DNA of 64,000 bases. Origin: Mycoplasmataceae bacterium (GTDB lineage: Bacteria > Bacillota_I > Bacilli_A > Mycoplasmatales > Mycoplasmoidaceae). Below are positions 15,546 to 25,989 of the stretch, in pieces. The stretch is taken from the NCBI GenBank assembly GCA_031282725.1, contig JAITDD010000050.1, positions 1-64,000 on the forward strand. Reading direction: 5' to 3'. The position numbers were made by a program, and so were the translations under genes. The notes below the pieces were generated by a model. It saw only the letters and a program-made list of their open reading frames with translations, made no database searches and was not told the origin of the DNA. Within the stretch, counting starts at the first letter, position 1, and each line of letters starts with the position of its first letter.

Positions 15546-15588
15546 TAAAAAGTTAACTTTTTGTTTTTTTCTCGCTATATATATATGT
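15546..15588 (+). promoter_or_regulatory. Conserved long promoter element, copy A
   Basis: Copy A of the shared element runs AAAAAGTTAACTTTTT (a perfect 16-bp palindrome), then GTTTTTTT, CTCGC and an 11-base TA run, followed by GT and the ATG at 15589. TTAACT at 15553-15558 and TATATA at 15576-15581 are 17 bases apart, which is normal promoter spacing. Bases 15546-15586 are identical to copy B on the other strand at 61732-61772 and nearly identical to copy C before recU. The start of transcription would fall at the ATG. Confidence 0.75.
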
Positions 15589-16359
15589 ATGGTTCAAGAC
15601 TATAAAGACAAAAAAATCGAAAGCAAAAAGGAAGAAAATGATACTAGTATTAGTTCGACTAATACTATCAAGAACATTGAAAATCAAGCTATTAACCAAA
15701 ATGAGGAAAATGATTTAAATAAAACGGTTAATGATTTTATGCATATTGAAAATATTGAGCAGATAAATGAAATCGAGGAACACCACTTAACCATTATTGA
15801 CGAAAAGAAAGAAGATACTTTTATTGAAACATCAAAAACTAAAAATGAAACATTTATTTCTGAAAAAGATATTAAGATTTACATTAATAACGATCAGAAT
15901 TGCGATAAAGAAACGAAAGACAAGATAGACTTCATATACGAAAGTGTCAAAAGAAGCGAAGAGAAAACACAAACAATATCAAATAATTTTACAAAAATTT
16001 GTGATTCTTTCGTTAATTTGACAGAAATAGTAGGAAATATCGGAAAAGAGGTATTCGATATCGAAGACACAGTATTACGCATGTGGAAAGCAATTCTTCG
16101 AGTTGAGGATACACAAGGTAAAATTATTGAACACATAATCAAAAACAGAGACTACATTAACAAGCATACCGACTGCTTACGTGAATATATGAACACTAAT
16201 AACGATTTTACTAAAAATCTACTCGAATTAGGGGAAAAACGATGAAAATCACTCCGCGAAGCGATGGTATTAAGTGCAGAAGCATTAAAGGATTTATGAA
16301 GTGTAATAAAAGATGTATACAAACTAGATCAAAACGGCGACGAAAAAGTGTGAGATTAA
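15589..16359 (+). CDS. Coiled-coil protein of unknown function, putative member of recombination regulon
   Basis: The 256-residue soluble protein has a Glu/Asn/Lys-rich, low-complexity N-terminal half (1-110) and a helical C-terminal half (110-250) with long amphipathic stretches. It has no signal peptide, membrane segment or recognised enzyme motif. It uses TGA Trp codons at 16243, 16297 and 16351, and the true stop is TAA at 16357. The ATG lies 2 bases after the TA run of the conserved promoter shared with recU and the sigma-like gene, so it is probably expressed with recombination functions. The tRNA-Ile gene follows 35 bases later. I do not recognise a family. Confidence 0.75.
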
Positions 16360-16394
16360 ATTTTTATTTTTTATATTTTATATAATTACAATAT

Positions 16395-16471
16395 AGGAGT
16401 ATAGCTCAGTTGGTTAGAGCACACCCCTGATAAGGGTGAGGTCGATGGTTCGAGCCCATTTATTCCTACCA
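16395..16471 (+). tRNA. tRNA-Ile (GAT)
   Basis: The cloverleaf is complete: acceptor AGGAGTA pairs with TATTCCT (one G-T), the anticodon stem CACCC/GGGTG is perfect, the loop CTGATAA gives anticodon GAT, and the T arm is GATGG TTCGAGC CCATT. The CCA end is encoded. tRNA-Ala follows after one base. Confidence 0.95.
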
Positions 16472-16472
16472 T

Positions 16473-16548
16473 GGGGGGTTAGCTCAGCTGATAGAGCATC
16501 TGATTTGCATTCAGAGGGTCAGGGGTTTGAGTCCCCTACTCTCCACCA
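16473..16548 (+). tRNA. tRNA-Ala (TGC)
   Basis: Acceptor GGGGGGT pairs with ACTCTCC using G-T pairs; the anticodon loop TTTGCAT gives TGC; the T arm is intact and CCA is encoded. The Ile-Ala tRNA pair is often found in rRNA operons, but no rRNA is adjacent here. Confidence 0.95.
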
Positions 16549-16704
16549 TTTTAAAAATTAATTCTAAATAAAGATAAATATTATTTATATTGTCTAAAAA
16601 AAAAATAGTAAACATTAACTAGATTTACATAATTTACATACATACTAAATATTTATGAGTATAAGAAAGTTAAAGAGCTTTTTATATCTATATTTAGAAA
16701 TTAA

Positions 16705-17895
16705 TTATTCATCAATATCGTTGAATTCATCAAATAAAGATTCGTGTTTTTCTTTTGAACGGAATTTGTTATCTCTATTAAATGTAGAAGCGGCAGCATC
16801 GATAGTAACTAATTCACCACCATTAGTTTTCAAGTATTCAGAAACTTTGTCAGGAGTCAAGATTTCAGTTTTCTTTCCTAGAGCACGAGAGATTAAACGA
16901 ATATTGAATGCATTTTTTCCTCCAATTAATAAAGCAATGTTACTTTTTTCAATACCATCTCTGTTTTTAGATTTTTCAGGACAAACGATAGCGATAACAT
17001 CTTGATTTTCAATGTAACCAGTAATTTTAACAGGGTTACAAAGTCCAAGAATGAAATCTTTTCTACTATCTGAGTATTTTACTAAATCAATTGATTCGTT
17101 GTTAAGTTCAGATTTAACAGCATTGATTCGGCTTCCTCTCGGTCCGATAAAAGAACCAATTGGGTCAATACCTTCTTTTTTTGAACGAAGGATAATTTTA
17201 CTTCTAACTCCTGGAATACGAACGATTTCAACAATTTCGATGTCGCCATTGAAGTATTCAACGATATTAATCTTTAAAAGTTCTTTTAATAATTTATCGT
17301 CATTTCTTGATAAGATAATTGGTCAGTCGCCAGTTTGTTTAGCAGTTACATCTTTAACGTAGAAAAAGTAGTTTTGTCCTGGTTTTAGTTTTTCATTGTA
17401 TAATGTGTCTTCGTTTTTTAAAATTCCATAAACTTCATCGTTAATTTTAATCAAGTATCGTCCACGTTCACTTCTCTCGTATTCTTTTTTAATAATTGTT
17501 CCTTTTAATCCAACAAAGTCTTTAATTAGAGTTTTATTAGATTCATTTTTAATTAATCGTGTTCATGTGTCAATAATATTTTTTTGGAATGATTTAGATA
17601 TTTTTTCAAGACTAATTTCAATACGGATAACTTGCCCAACTTTTGCATTTTTATCAGTTTTTTTAGCTTCTTCTAATGAAATTTGGAAATCAGTATCATA
17701 GAAAGAAAGTTCATCGCTAACAACTACAAAACCACGTTCAACGAATATTTTGCCAGATTTGATTTCAGCGGTAACTTGGGAATTAGGATATTCTTTATTA
17801 TAAGTTTCTTTAACAGAATCTTTTAACGCTTCTAGAACGAATTCATCTGAAACATTGTGTTTTTTTGCTAATTGAGAAATTATTTTGTTATCCAT
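16705..17895 (-). CDS. nusA: Transcription elongation/termination factor NusA
   Basis: The 396-residue protein has the NusA N-terminal polymerase-binding domain (LAKKHNVSDEFVLEALKDSV), an S1 domain in the middle (DFVGLKGTIIKKEYER) and KH domains including VRIPGVRSKIILRS and GSFIGPRGSRINAV. It modulates pausing, termination and antitermination. It lacks the acidic C-terminal repeats of proteobacteria, as in other Firmicutes. The stop is the TAA at 16705. It stands alone: the common neighbours rimP, ylxR and infB are absent. Confidence 0.92.
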
Positions 17896-17999
17896 ATATT
17901 TTTGTCGCCAGTAGCAACATTTTTTGAAGTAAAGTTACTTACCTACAATAATTATATAACATTTTAATTTTTTCGTTTTTTTAACATTTTTTCTCAATT

Positions 18000-19289
18000 T
18001 TAATCGATTAAAAATTCAACACCATTAATTACCATAGTATCTCCGCTGATAGCTCCATGCTTTTTTGCGATCTTTTCTGCATTGCTATTTGCGATTTTTT
18101 GATTAAATCTTACAACATTGTCTGGAGTGTTAAGTGGGATTTTGTGCATTCAATATGTTAAATAATTGGATTTAATTTCGAAAGTGTTATCGTATAATTT
18201 TTTCACTTCGATATCTCTTGGAAGAATATCTTTTTCGTTTTTTCTTCTCACTTTAACAGTTTTTGTTATTTTTTTAATTTCCAGTTTCTTTAAAGAATTA
18301 ATAGTTTTTTGATAGTCGATAAATATTTTTTCTACAAGTTCTTTCGTGTTATGTTTTTCTTTAGCACTAATGGTGAATATTTTCTTTTTTAAGAATTTTT
18401 CCAGTTTCTTTAAATTATTTTCACAATCAGGTGAATCGGTTTTATTTCCAACAATAATAATTGGTTTATTTTTAAAAATATCATGATACTTGACAAGTTC
18501 TTTAGTAATCGTTTTATAAGAAGCAACAATATCTGGATTATCGAATGAAGAAAGAGAAATAAGGTGAATCAAAACATAACATCGTTCAATATGTTTTAAA
18601 AAATCAAAACCTAAACCTTTCCCTTCACTAGCACCTTCTATAAGACCAGGAACATCTTCAAAAATTAAAGATTTGTTTTTATAATTTACAGTTCCTAAAA
18701 CAGGAGTTAATGTGGTGAATTGATAATTACCAATCTTTGTTTTCGCGTTCGATATATTAGAGATAAGAGTACTTTTTCCAGCATTAGGTAATCCAATAAT
18801 TCCAATATCGGCACAAAAACGAATTTTCATAATAACCTCACACACTTGTCCATAATCTCCTCTTTCATACAAAGCTGGAATTCGATTCTTAGAAGATTTA
18901 AAAAAAGCATTTCCATGTCCGCCTTTACCGCCTTTGCATAAAAGGTACACTTGACCATTTTGCAATATATCAATAATTACTTTGTTTCCGGTTGAATCAT
19001 AAATTGTCGTACCTACTGGAACATGGACATATTCATCTTTTCCACCTTTTCCAAAAAGTTTATCAGCTCCACCATTAACTCCATCCTCTGCACTAATTAA
19101 TTTTTTATTTCGAATATTAAATAAACTGTTATCATTGTAATCCCCAATGACATATATGTCTCCTCCTTTTCCGCCATCTCCTCCATCAGGTCCTCCTTCT
19201 GCAACATGCTTTTCATGACGCCAAGAAACAACTCCATCTCCGCCTTTTCCTGCCTTTAATAAAATACGGCATTCATCTACGAATTGCAT
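18000..19289 (-). CDS. obg: Obg-family ribosome-associated GTPase
   Basis: The 429-residue GTPase acts in 50S subunit maturation and stress signalling. Residues 1-155 form the glycine-rich Obg fold (GGKGGDIYVIGDYND, GKGGHGNAFF). The G domain follows, with GLPNAGKST, DVPGLIEG and NKTD. After an in-frame TGA (Trp) at 18150 the protein continues for 50 residues that match the Obg C-terminal (OCT) domain, ending GDTMVINGVEFLID. Under the standard code it would look truncated. It is divergently transcribed from the ABC exporter and shares an overlapping -10 region with it. Confidence 0.93.
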
Positions 19290-19298
19290 AACCCCTAT

Positions 19299-19306
19299 AT
19301 TATAAT
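19299..19306. promoter_or_regulatory. Overlapping palindromic -10 for obg and ABC exporter
   Basis: ATTATAAT gives TATAAT on both strands, offset by two bases. On the minus strand it ends 9 bases before the obg ATG. On the plus strand it ends 7 bases before the in-frame GTG at 19314 of the exporter gene. The start codons of the two genes are only 24 bases apart. Confidence 0.6.
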
Positions 19307-19313
19307 AATATAT

Positions 19314-21146
19314 GTGTTATTTTTATTCCGTTTTTTTAAAAAAAAAGAATGGTTTTTCTTTGCGATTTTAATCTTATTATCAATCCTTCAAGCTTACATT
19401 GTTGTTGATTTATCTAGCAAAATTAACGAGATTGTAAAATATGCCACAAATTTTTCAAGTGTAGAAAAAATAAATATTATTAAATCGATAAGTTTAATAA
19501 TTTCTTGGGTTATTATATATGTTTTTTTACTTGTTTTTACTGCTTTTTTATCGAACTATATTTCCTCCAAAATAATCTTTTATATTAGGCAAAAAATATT
19601 TATGCATGTAAATCGTTTGTCGCTTGCAAGAATAGAGAAAATCGGGATTCACGGAATTATATCTCGTTCCACTAATGAACTTGACTGATTACACGGTAAT
19701 TATGTATCATTTTTTTCCTTTTTCATTTCAAGTCCAGCGACTTTAATCTTTTCTATCCTTTCGATAAAATTTCAACAACCAATTATCAGTGATTCCATTG
19801 AAAAACCAGTATCTTACGAGCCTTTTTTAATTATGTTTTTTATTTTTATCGCTATTTTTCTTGTAATCTTTGCGATAGGAATTATCTGTATTTTTCCCAA
19901 TATTAAAAAGATGCAAAAATCATTCGATCTTTTAGGATTAAACATTATGGAAATTTCTTCTGGGTTACGAACAATACTAGCTTTCGATGCTTTTTTATTC
20001 CACCAAAAAAAAATTATTAAAACAGGAAGGGATTTAAAAAATAGTAACACAGTTCTTTCGATAATGAATCTTTTAATTCCGATGGTTAACTTTTTTTCTT
20101 TTTTACTTTCGGTTTCAGTATATATGCTTGGGGGTTATTTATGAAACAAATCTCATTCCGGATCGCATATTACATATGAAGCATTAGTTTCTTATTCTTA
20201 TTTAGCAAGTGTTGCTTTTAATGCTATTTTTGGAATTATTACTCTTTTCATCACTCTTCCAACAATGTCCTATTTTTCCAAAAGAATAAATGAAGTTTTA
20301 AAGGCAAAGATCGATATTGTTGACGGGTCAAAAGCAAATTTTGATATTATTGGAATTGCTAATGACGCAAAAGGGAAAATTGAATTTAAAGATGTCTGCT
20401 TTAAATATATTGATAGTAATTTATATACACTCAAAAATATTAACTTAAAAATAAATCAAGGAGAAACAGTTGGAATTATCGGCCCTACCGGATGTGGAAA
20501 AACTACCTTAGTTAATTTAATTGTTCGTTTCTTTGATCCAATCGAGGGAGAAGTTTTAGTTAATGATATAAATATAAAAAACTACCAGTTGGCAGATTTA
20601 CGAAATAAAATAGGTTATTGTATGCAACGATCAAATTTATTAAACAGAACTGTTGAACAAAATATCGGATTAAACTATGATATCTTAAACGATAATCCAA
20701 CTTTCGAACAACAAAACATTATTAAAAACTCGGCAAAAATAGCACAAGCAGAATATTTTATTGATAAAATGCCATTGAAATACAATACCGTTATTGATCA
20801 GGACGCAACAAATATTAGTGGGGGTCAGAAACAAAGACTATCTATTGCGAGTGCCATAAACAAACCGCACGAGATCCTTATTTTTGATGACAGTTTTAGT
20901 GCTTTAGATTTTTCCACAGATATTAAATTAAGAAACGAATTAAAAAGAAACTTTCCTAATTCTACAAAAATATTCGTTACTTCCAGAGTTAGTACCATCA
21001 TTAATGTAGACAAAATTATTTATTTGGAGAAAGGTGCAATTGTTGGAATCGGGAAACACAAGGAACTTTTAGCTAACAATGAAAATTACCGACAAATAGT
21101 TTTGAACCAATTATCGGAAAAGGAGGTTTTTGATGAAAAAAAATAA
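19314..21146 (+). CDS. ABC exporter subunit with degenerate ATP site
   Basis: The 610-residue half-transporter has an N-terminal six-helix membrane domain (to about residue 340) and a C-terminal ATPase. The Walker A GPTGCGKTT and signature ISGGQ are intact, but Walker B is IFDDS (Asp in place of the catalytic Glu) and the switch His is lost (TSRVSTI instead of AHRLSTI). This is the pattern of the non-catalytic half of heterodimeric exporters. I chose GTG 19314 because an upstream ATG (19284) would precede the -10 and overlap obg. It overlaps the next gene by 14 bases. The substrate is unknown. Confidence 0.85.
21120..21126 (+). promoter_or_regulatory. Strong Shine-Dalgarno for second exporter subunit
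   Basis: AAGGAGG lies 6 bases before the ATG at 21133, inside the end of the upstream gene. Such clear ribosome-binding sites are rare in this window and appear mainly at internal operon genes. Confidence 0.7.
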
Positions 21147-22941
21147 TATCTTTAGCAAATTTAAACTTATTTTTTTTAAAAAAAATAATTATATATTTAC
21201 CAAAGTCTTTGATATTTTAGGAAAGAAACAAATCTATTTTTCAATAATACTAATTAGTTTTTTAGGAATAATCGCTTCCATTATCAGTAGTTTAACACCA
21301 CTATTACTTCAAGATGTAATTAATAAATTAGAAGTTTTGTTAAAAGAAAGTGATGAAGATAAAAAACTATTTCACGATTTTTTTCTTTCATTCTTTGTTA
21401 TTTTGTCATTATCAATAATTAAGTTTCTTTTTTGCGATGTTCCAGGAATGATTTTGGTCTGCTATATTGATCAAACTAATGGATTTAAATTAAGGAAGAA
21501 AATGGTTGAGAAAATCTCAAAACTACCTTTCTCTTATTTTAGTAAAGTATCACAAGGAAAGTTTTTCTCTTTATTCATTCACGATATTTATATTATTTCT
21601 TCATCTTTTATTGGAGCTATCGCTAATATCTGAGCTGCCGGGGTTTTGTTAATTGGGACAGTTACAGTAATGATGATTATTAATCCGATAATGGGTGGAT
21701 TATGCTTAATTACGATTCCTGCCATAATTTTTGTCGTAAACTATATCACAAGAAAAACAAAGAAAATTTCAGAAACAAGAAATAAAGATTATGACTTAGT
21801 TAATCAAAATATTAATGAAATGTTCTCCAACACTTTGCTTATAAGAATGAATAATAAAGAAAAAGAAGCGCAAATTGAATTCGATAAATTAGCATACAAA
21901 TTGCACACTTCCACAAAAAAGGCAACATTTGTATCAGCGTTACAAAACGCATTCATCAATATTAACCAATATGTGAATATCACAATCATCTGTATTTACG
22001 CTTTATTAATGTCAATAATATCAAATAATACTTCCGCTGCTTACTCGATTCCTTCATTCCTTATCCTTATTAGTTGCGCCCAAATACCGTACACTTCTTT
22101 CTCTATAAACATTAATGGATTAGCTTCAAGTATTAATTCTTTGGAAAGATGTTTGAAATTGTTAGAAGAAAAAGAATGCGAGAATGATGAAAATAAAAAA
22201 ACTTATGACTTAGATAATATTGAAAGTATCGAGTTTAAGAATGTCGATTTTTCTTACAATAATGAAACAAAGACAATTAACAATATTTCCATTAGCATTA
22301 AAAAAAATCAAAAAATAGCTCTTGTCGGGCAAACTGGATGCGGAAAAACAACATTGATTAATTTATTGATGCACTTTTATGATGTTAGTGAAGGTGAAAT
22401 TTTGATTAACGGAATAAACATTAATGATATAAAATCTTCCCAATTAAGAAATTTGTTTTCTCTTATTAGTCAAGAACCATGATTCTTTTACGGAACGATC
22501 AAGGATAATATTGTTTATAATATTCCGAATGTTTCGTTAGAAAAAATAAAGGAAGTGTGCGTGAAAGCGAATATATATGACTACATTGAATCATTGCCAA
22601 ACGGTTTCGAAACAATTGTCAGTGCTTTACCTAATATCAGTATTGGACAGAAGCAGTTATTGATAATTGCCAGAATGATGTTAAAAGATTCGAAGATTGT
22701 AATTCTAGATGAAGCGACAAGTAATATTGATACTGAAACAGAAAGAAAGATTCAAAATTCTATTGAACTTATCACAAAAAATAAGACCGTTGTCACAATA
22801 GCACATAGATTAAGTACAATTAGAAACTGTGATAAAATCTTTTTTTTAGAACAAGGAAAAGTGGTGGAAGAAGGAACACATGAACAATTATTAAGCAAAA
22901 ATGGTGAGTATGCTAATTTGTATAAAGAACAATTTAAATAA
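21133..22941 (+). CDS. ABC exporter subunit with catalytic ATP site
   Basis: The 602-residue half-transporter pairs with the preceding gene. Its Walker A GQTGCGKTT, Walker B VILDEATSNID and switch IAHRLSTI are canonical, while its signature is altered to ISIGQ instead of LSGGQ. In a dimer the intact signature of the first subunit completes this subunit's site, giving one active and one degenerate site, as in known heterodimeric multidrug or lipid exporters. TGA Trp codons occur at 21631 and 22480. A strong AAGGAGG supports the ATG at 21133 rather than the TTG just before it. Confidence 0.87.
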
Positions 22942-23026
22942 GAAATACGAATAAGTCTTCAATTTATTGAATAGGAAGATAAAGTTATTTCGTGGTAAAA
23001 TTTGAGCATTTTTTTGTATTTTTCGA

Positions 23027-23057
23027 TATAATATGAGTATAAAGTGGGAGAAAGTGG
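23027..23057 (+). promoter_or_regulatory. mraZ promoter with two MraZ-type boxes
   Basis: TATAAT at 23027-23032 is followed by two AAAGTGG boxes at 23041-23047 and 23051-23057, separated by 3 bases. AAAGTGG-type repeats spaced by 3 are the reported binding pattern of mollicute MraZ. The boxes lie in the short leader immediately before the ATG at 23060, a position consistent with autoregulation. Confidence 0.75.
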
Positions 23058-23059
23058 GA

Positions 23060-23500
23060 ATGATTTTTTTTGGTACATATAAACATAGTCTAGATAGTAA
23101 GAATAGATTAGCGCTGCCTGCTAAGTTTATTGAGAAGTTGAAAAAAACTGTTTATTTAACAAAAGGATTTGATGGCTGTTTAGAATTAAGGAACGAAGAT
23201 TCTTTTAAAGAATATTGTGAAAAGCTTTTATCGTTAGAATCGAATTCAAATGACGTAAGACAAGTTCAAAGAGTTTTTTTAAGTTCGACAAACAAAATTG
23301 ATATTGATGTTTCCAACAGAATTCTTTTGCCTACAAATCTTATGGAAAAAGTTGACATTAAAAAAAATGTTACTATTATTGGAGTTGGGAATCACATTGA
23401 AATATGAGATGAAGAAAAATATTCTAAATACGAAAAAGATGCCGAACAAAAATATGAAGAAGCTTCTTTAAACATTGCAAATACTTATGGAAAAAAATAA
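23060..23500 (+). CDS. mraZ: Division-cluster transcriptional regulator MraZ
   Basis: The 146-residue AbrB-fold protein has the two MraZ repeats: GTYKHSLDSKNRLALPAKF and a second around NKIDIDVSNRILLPTNL. It regulates the dcw cell-division cluster through DNA repeats in its own promoter. The frame is open to an ATG at 23033, but that codon touches the -10 and would precede the transcription start, so 23060 (MIFFGTYKHSLD) is preferred and agrees with the family. A TGA Trp codon occurs at 23405. It overlaps rsmH by 14 bases. Confidence 0.92.
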
Positions 23501-24407
23501 TCTTCACGTCCCTGTCTTACTTCACGAAACTATTGAACTTTTAAATGTAAAAAAAGGTGGTATTTATGTTGATTGTACCACGGGAAGAGGCGGACATTCT
23601 TGCGAAATTTATAAAAAAATTGGTAAAGAAGGAAAACTTATCTGTATTGATACAGATAGTGAAGCAATCGATTATTTAACAAAAAAATTCGCTGGTAAAA
23701 AAAACATAATTGTTGTCAAAGGAAATTTCAATCAGTTGGAATCAATATTAAAAAAAAATAATATAGATAAGGTTGACGGTATTCTAGCTGATTTGGGTGT
23801 TAGTAGTCCTATGTTTGATAATGAGGATAGAGGATTCTCTTACCATAATAACGGAAAAATAGATATGAGAATGGATCTTGAACAAAAAAATAGTGCTGCC
23901 GACATTATCAATAATTACTCATTTGCGGAAATGTTCAAAGTTTTTAAAACTTATGGTGAAATAAAAAACCCAAGAAATGTAATTAATGTAATTATTAAAA
24001 GAAGAAAAGAACATCCTATTTTAGAAATTAAGGAACTTGTGGAGATAATAAAAAATAACACTAAATGAGACGAAAAGAAGAAAGAAAAACATCCGGCAAA
24101 AACTTACTTCCAAGCTTTAAGGATTGAAACAAACAATGAATTAGACAATCTTAAAAATCTATTATCACAAGGAGTTAAATTGTTAAAGAAGGACGGAGTA
24201 ATGGCGATTATTTCTTTCCATTCTTTGGAAGATAAGATTGTGAAAGACTTTTTTTCTTCCTTAATTATTGACAAAACTCCAAAAGAACTACCTATCGTAA
24301 AAAAAAGTGATTTCGTTTTAACTAACAAAAAACCAATTTTAGGAGATGAAGAGGAAAATAAAAGGGCCAGATCCGCTAAGTTAAGGGGGGTGAAAAAAAA
24401 TGTATAA
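23487..24407 (+). CDS. rsmH: 16S rRNA m4C1402 methyltransferase
   Basis: The 306-residue enzyme (MraW) adds the N4-methyl group to C1402 of 16S rRNA. It begins MEKNNLHVPVLLHETIELL, followed by the SAM motif DCTTGRGGHS and the GILADLGVSSPMFD block. The C-terminus has the diagnostic ISFHSLEDKIVKDFF and RSAKLR. One TGA Trp codon lies at 24066. It overlaps both mraZ and the next gene, as is usual for this cluster. Confidence 0.95.
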
Positions 24408-25623
24408 TCTTAAATCTGTATTTGCTATCATATCATTAGAAGAAAATATTGTTAAACTGCTTGTTATTGATAAACAAAAGAAGCAAAATAATTTCCTATT
24501 CTACGACTCAGTAAAAGTTAAATACGATTACACTTTAAATAACATCATTAACCTTTCTGATTTACGAAATGCAATTAAAAATCTAACATTAAAAGCAGAT
24601 AAAGTTCTTGGTTTTTCTATTAAAAGATATATGGTTAATATTCCTTTTTTACAATGTGATAAACATGAATGTGATTCTAATGAATTCTGTGTAGTTGGGG
24701 GATATAGTACTAACGACTTAAAATCCAACTTAATTAATAAGATTTCCTTAATTAACGAACATCACGAAAACAAAGTAATTTTATTCTCTGATATTACTAA
24801 ATGAATTTTGGATGATGTTGAATATGAAATTTTCCCCGTTAATAAAGCAGGAAACAAAATAAAGTATAAATACGTGAATTATTTATGCGAATACAATTGT
24901 TTTAGTTTTATTAAAAGTGTTTTAGAAAATCAAGGTTTCTCAATTCTTGCGATTACTACAAACGAAATTGTAAAATACTGTAATGGTACAAGCAGTATAA
25001 ATATTAATGATAACGAAACATATATTTATCACGGCAATAAAACATACAAATTCAACAAAGGTTTTAACAAGGTTCTTGAAGATGTAAATACTGCTATAAA
25101 TTACGATCTTAATATTCCGGATTATTTGGATTCTTTAATGATAGTTAATCCTTTAAAAACTTCTGTCCCTTTAGTTAATTTTTACACTGAAAGATATAAA
25201 AGTTTCAAACAGTTAGATTCGATTTCATTAACGAATATTATTGAAAAAAAATACAATAATCTTTTAAGTGAAATTTATGAATCGATTTTAAAAAACAAAA
25301 TCCATTTAAAAGAAGCGAAAGTGTATGGAAATAATAATATTTGCAAATTCCATTTAATGAATATACCTTGTAAGATGGAGAACTTCTTTTATTGCGAAAA
25401 AGGAAACGATAAGAATATTTGATTAAATGACAAAAATATTAATATGCTGTTGGAAGCGATTGATTTTATTCACGAAAAACAAAAAAAATACAATAATGAA
25501 AACGAAATTGTTTATAGTATTGATGATTTCGAAAATTCTGATGTAATAGAACAAGCGATAATTAAAAATATTACTAATAACCTAGGAATAATTACTACTA
25601 ACTGAGTCGCTAAATTAGGATAG
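24400..25623 (+). CDS. FtsA-like protein of the division cluster
   Basis: The 407-residue protein occupies the place of ftsA after rsmH. Its beginning (VFAIISLEENIVKLLVID, then a pattern of helices before VLGFSIKRYMVNIPF) resembles the opening of FtsA, but the ATP-binding motifs of actin-fold proteins are very weak. A similar divergent gene follows mraW in M. genitalium. It overlaps rsmH by 8 bases behind a GGGGGG ribosome-binding stretch. The stop at 25623 abuts that of a convergent gene. A membrane tether for FtsZ is a reasonable inference, not a demonstration. Confidence 0.55.
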
Positions 25624-25989
25624 TTATTTGTTTAGTTTTTTGTTAAGTTCCGCACTAATTGCTTGGGCATTGTCTCCAAATAATAATGTGACAGTTTTAT
25701 TCGTACAAAAACATCCTTTAATCTTAAAACGAGGGTTGATTTTATTATCTCAAACAAAAGGGGGAAAGAATTCGATTTTGACACTTGTATAATTTGAGAC
25801 AATTGATTTTATATTTTCCTTCTTTCCTAAAATATTAAAAAATTCATCAATATCGAAATCAATTTTAGAAGAAGACGCTAATTTATTGTTTTCTTTATTA
25901 ATAACCTTTTTTGCCATTTTATGAACATACAAAGGATAGATACCAAAGGAAAAGATTGATAAAAGAGTATATTTAGTTTTCCTCTTCAT
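25624..25989 (-). CDS. Small EIIB-like membrane protein lacking the phosphocysteine
   Basis: The 121-residue protein has a basic N-terminus, one hydrophobic segment (TLLSIFSFGIYPLYVH) and a domain resembling glucose-family PTS EIIB (FNILGKKENIKSIVSNYTSVKIEF, then VTLLFGDNAQAISAEL). Where active EIIB has Asn-Cys-Ala-Thr-Arg-Leu, this has SNYTSVKI, so the phospho-accepting Cys is absent. Small proteins of this kind are known in mollicutes. The start overlaps the ftsZ end by 17 bases and the two are probably cotranscribed. A regulatory or structural role is more likely than sugar phosphorylation. Confidence 0.65.

Noticed and set aside
16395-16548. tRNA-Ile/tRNA-Ala pair as the spacer of an rRNA operon
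   Set aside because: No 16S or 23S sequence flanks it; a coiled-coil gene and nusA are on either side.
18150-18152. Truncated Obg lacking the C-terminal domain
   Set aside because: The stop is TGA, read as Trp; the frame continues through a recognisable C-terminal domain to 18000.
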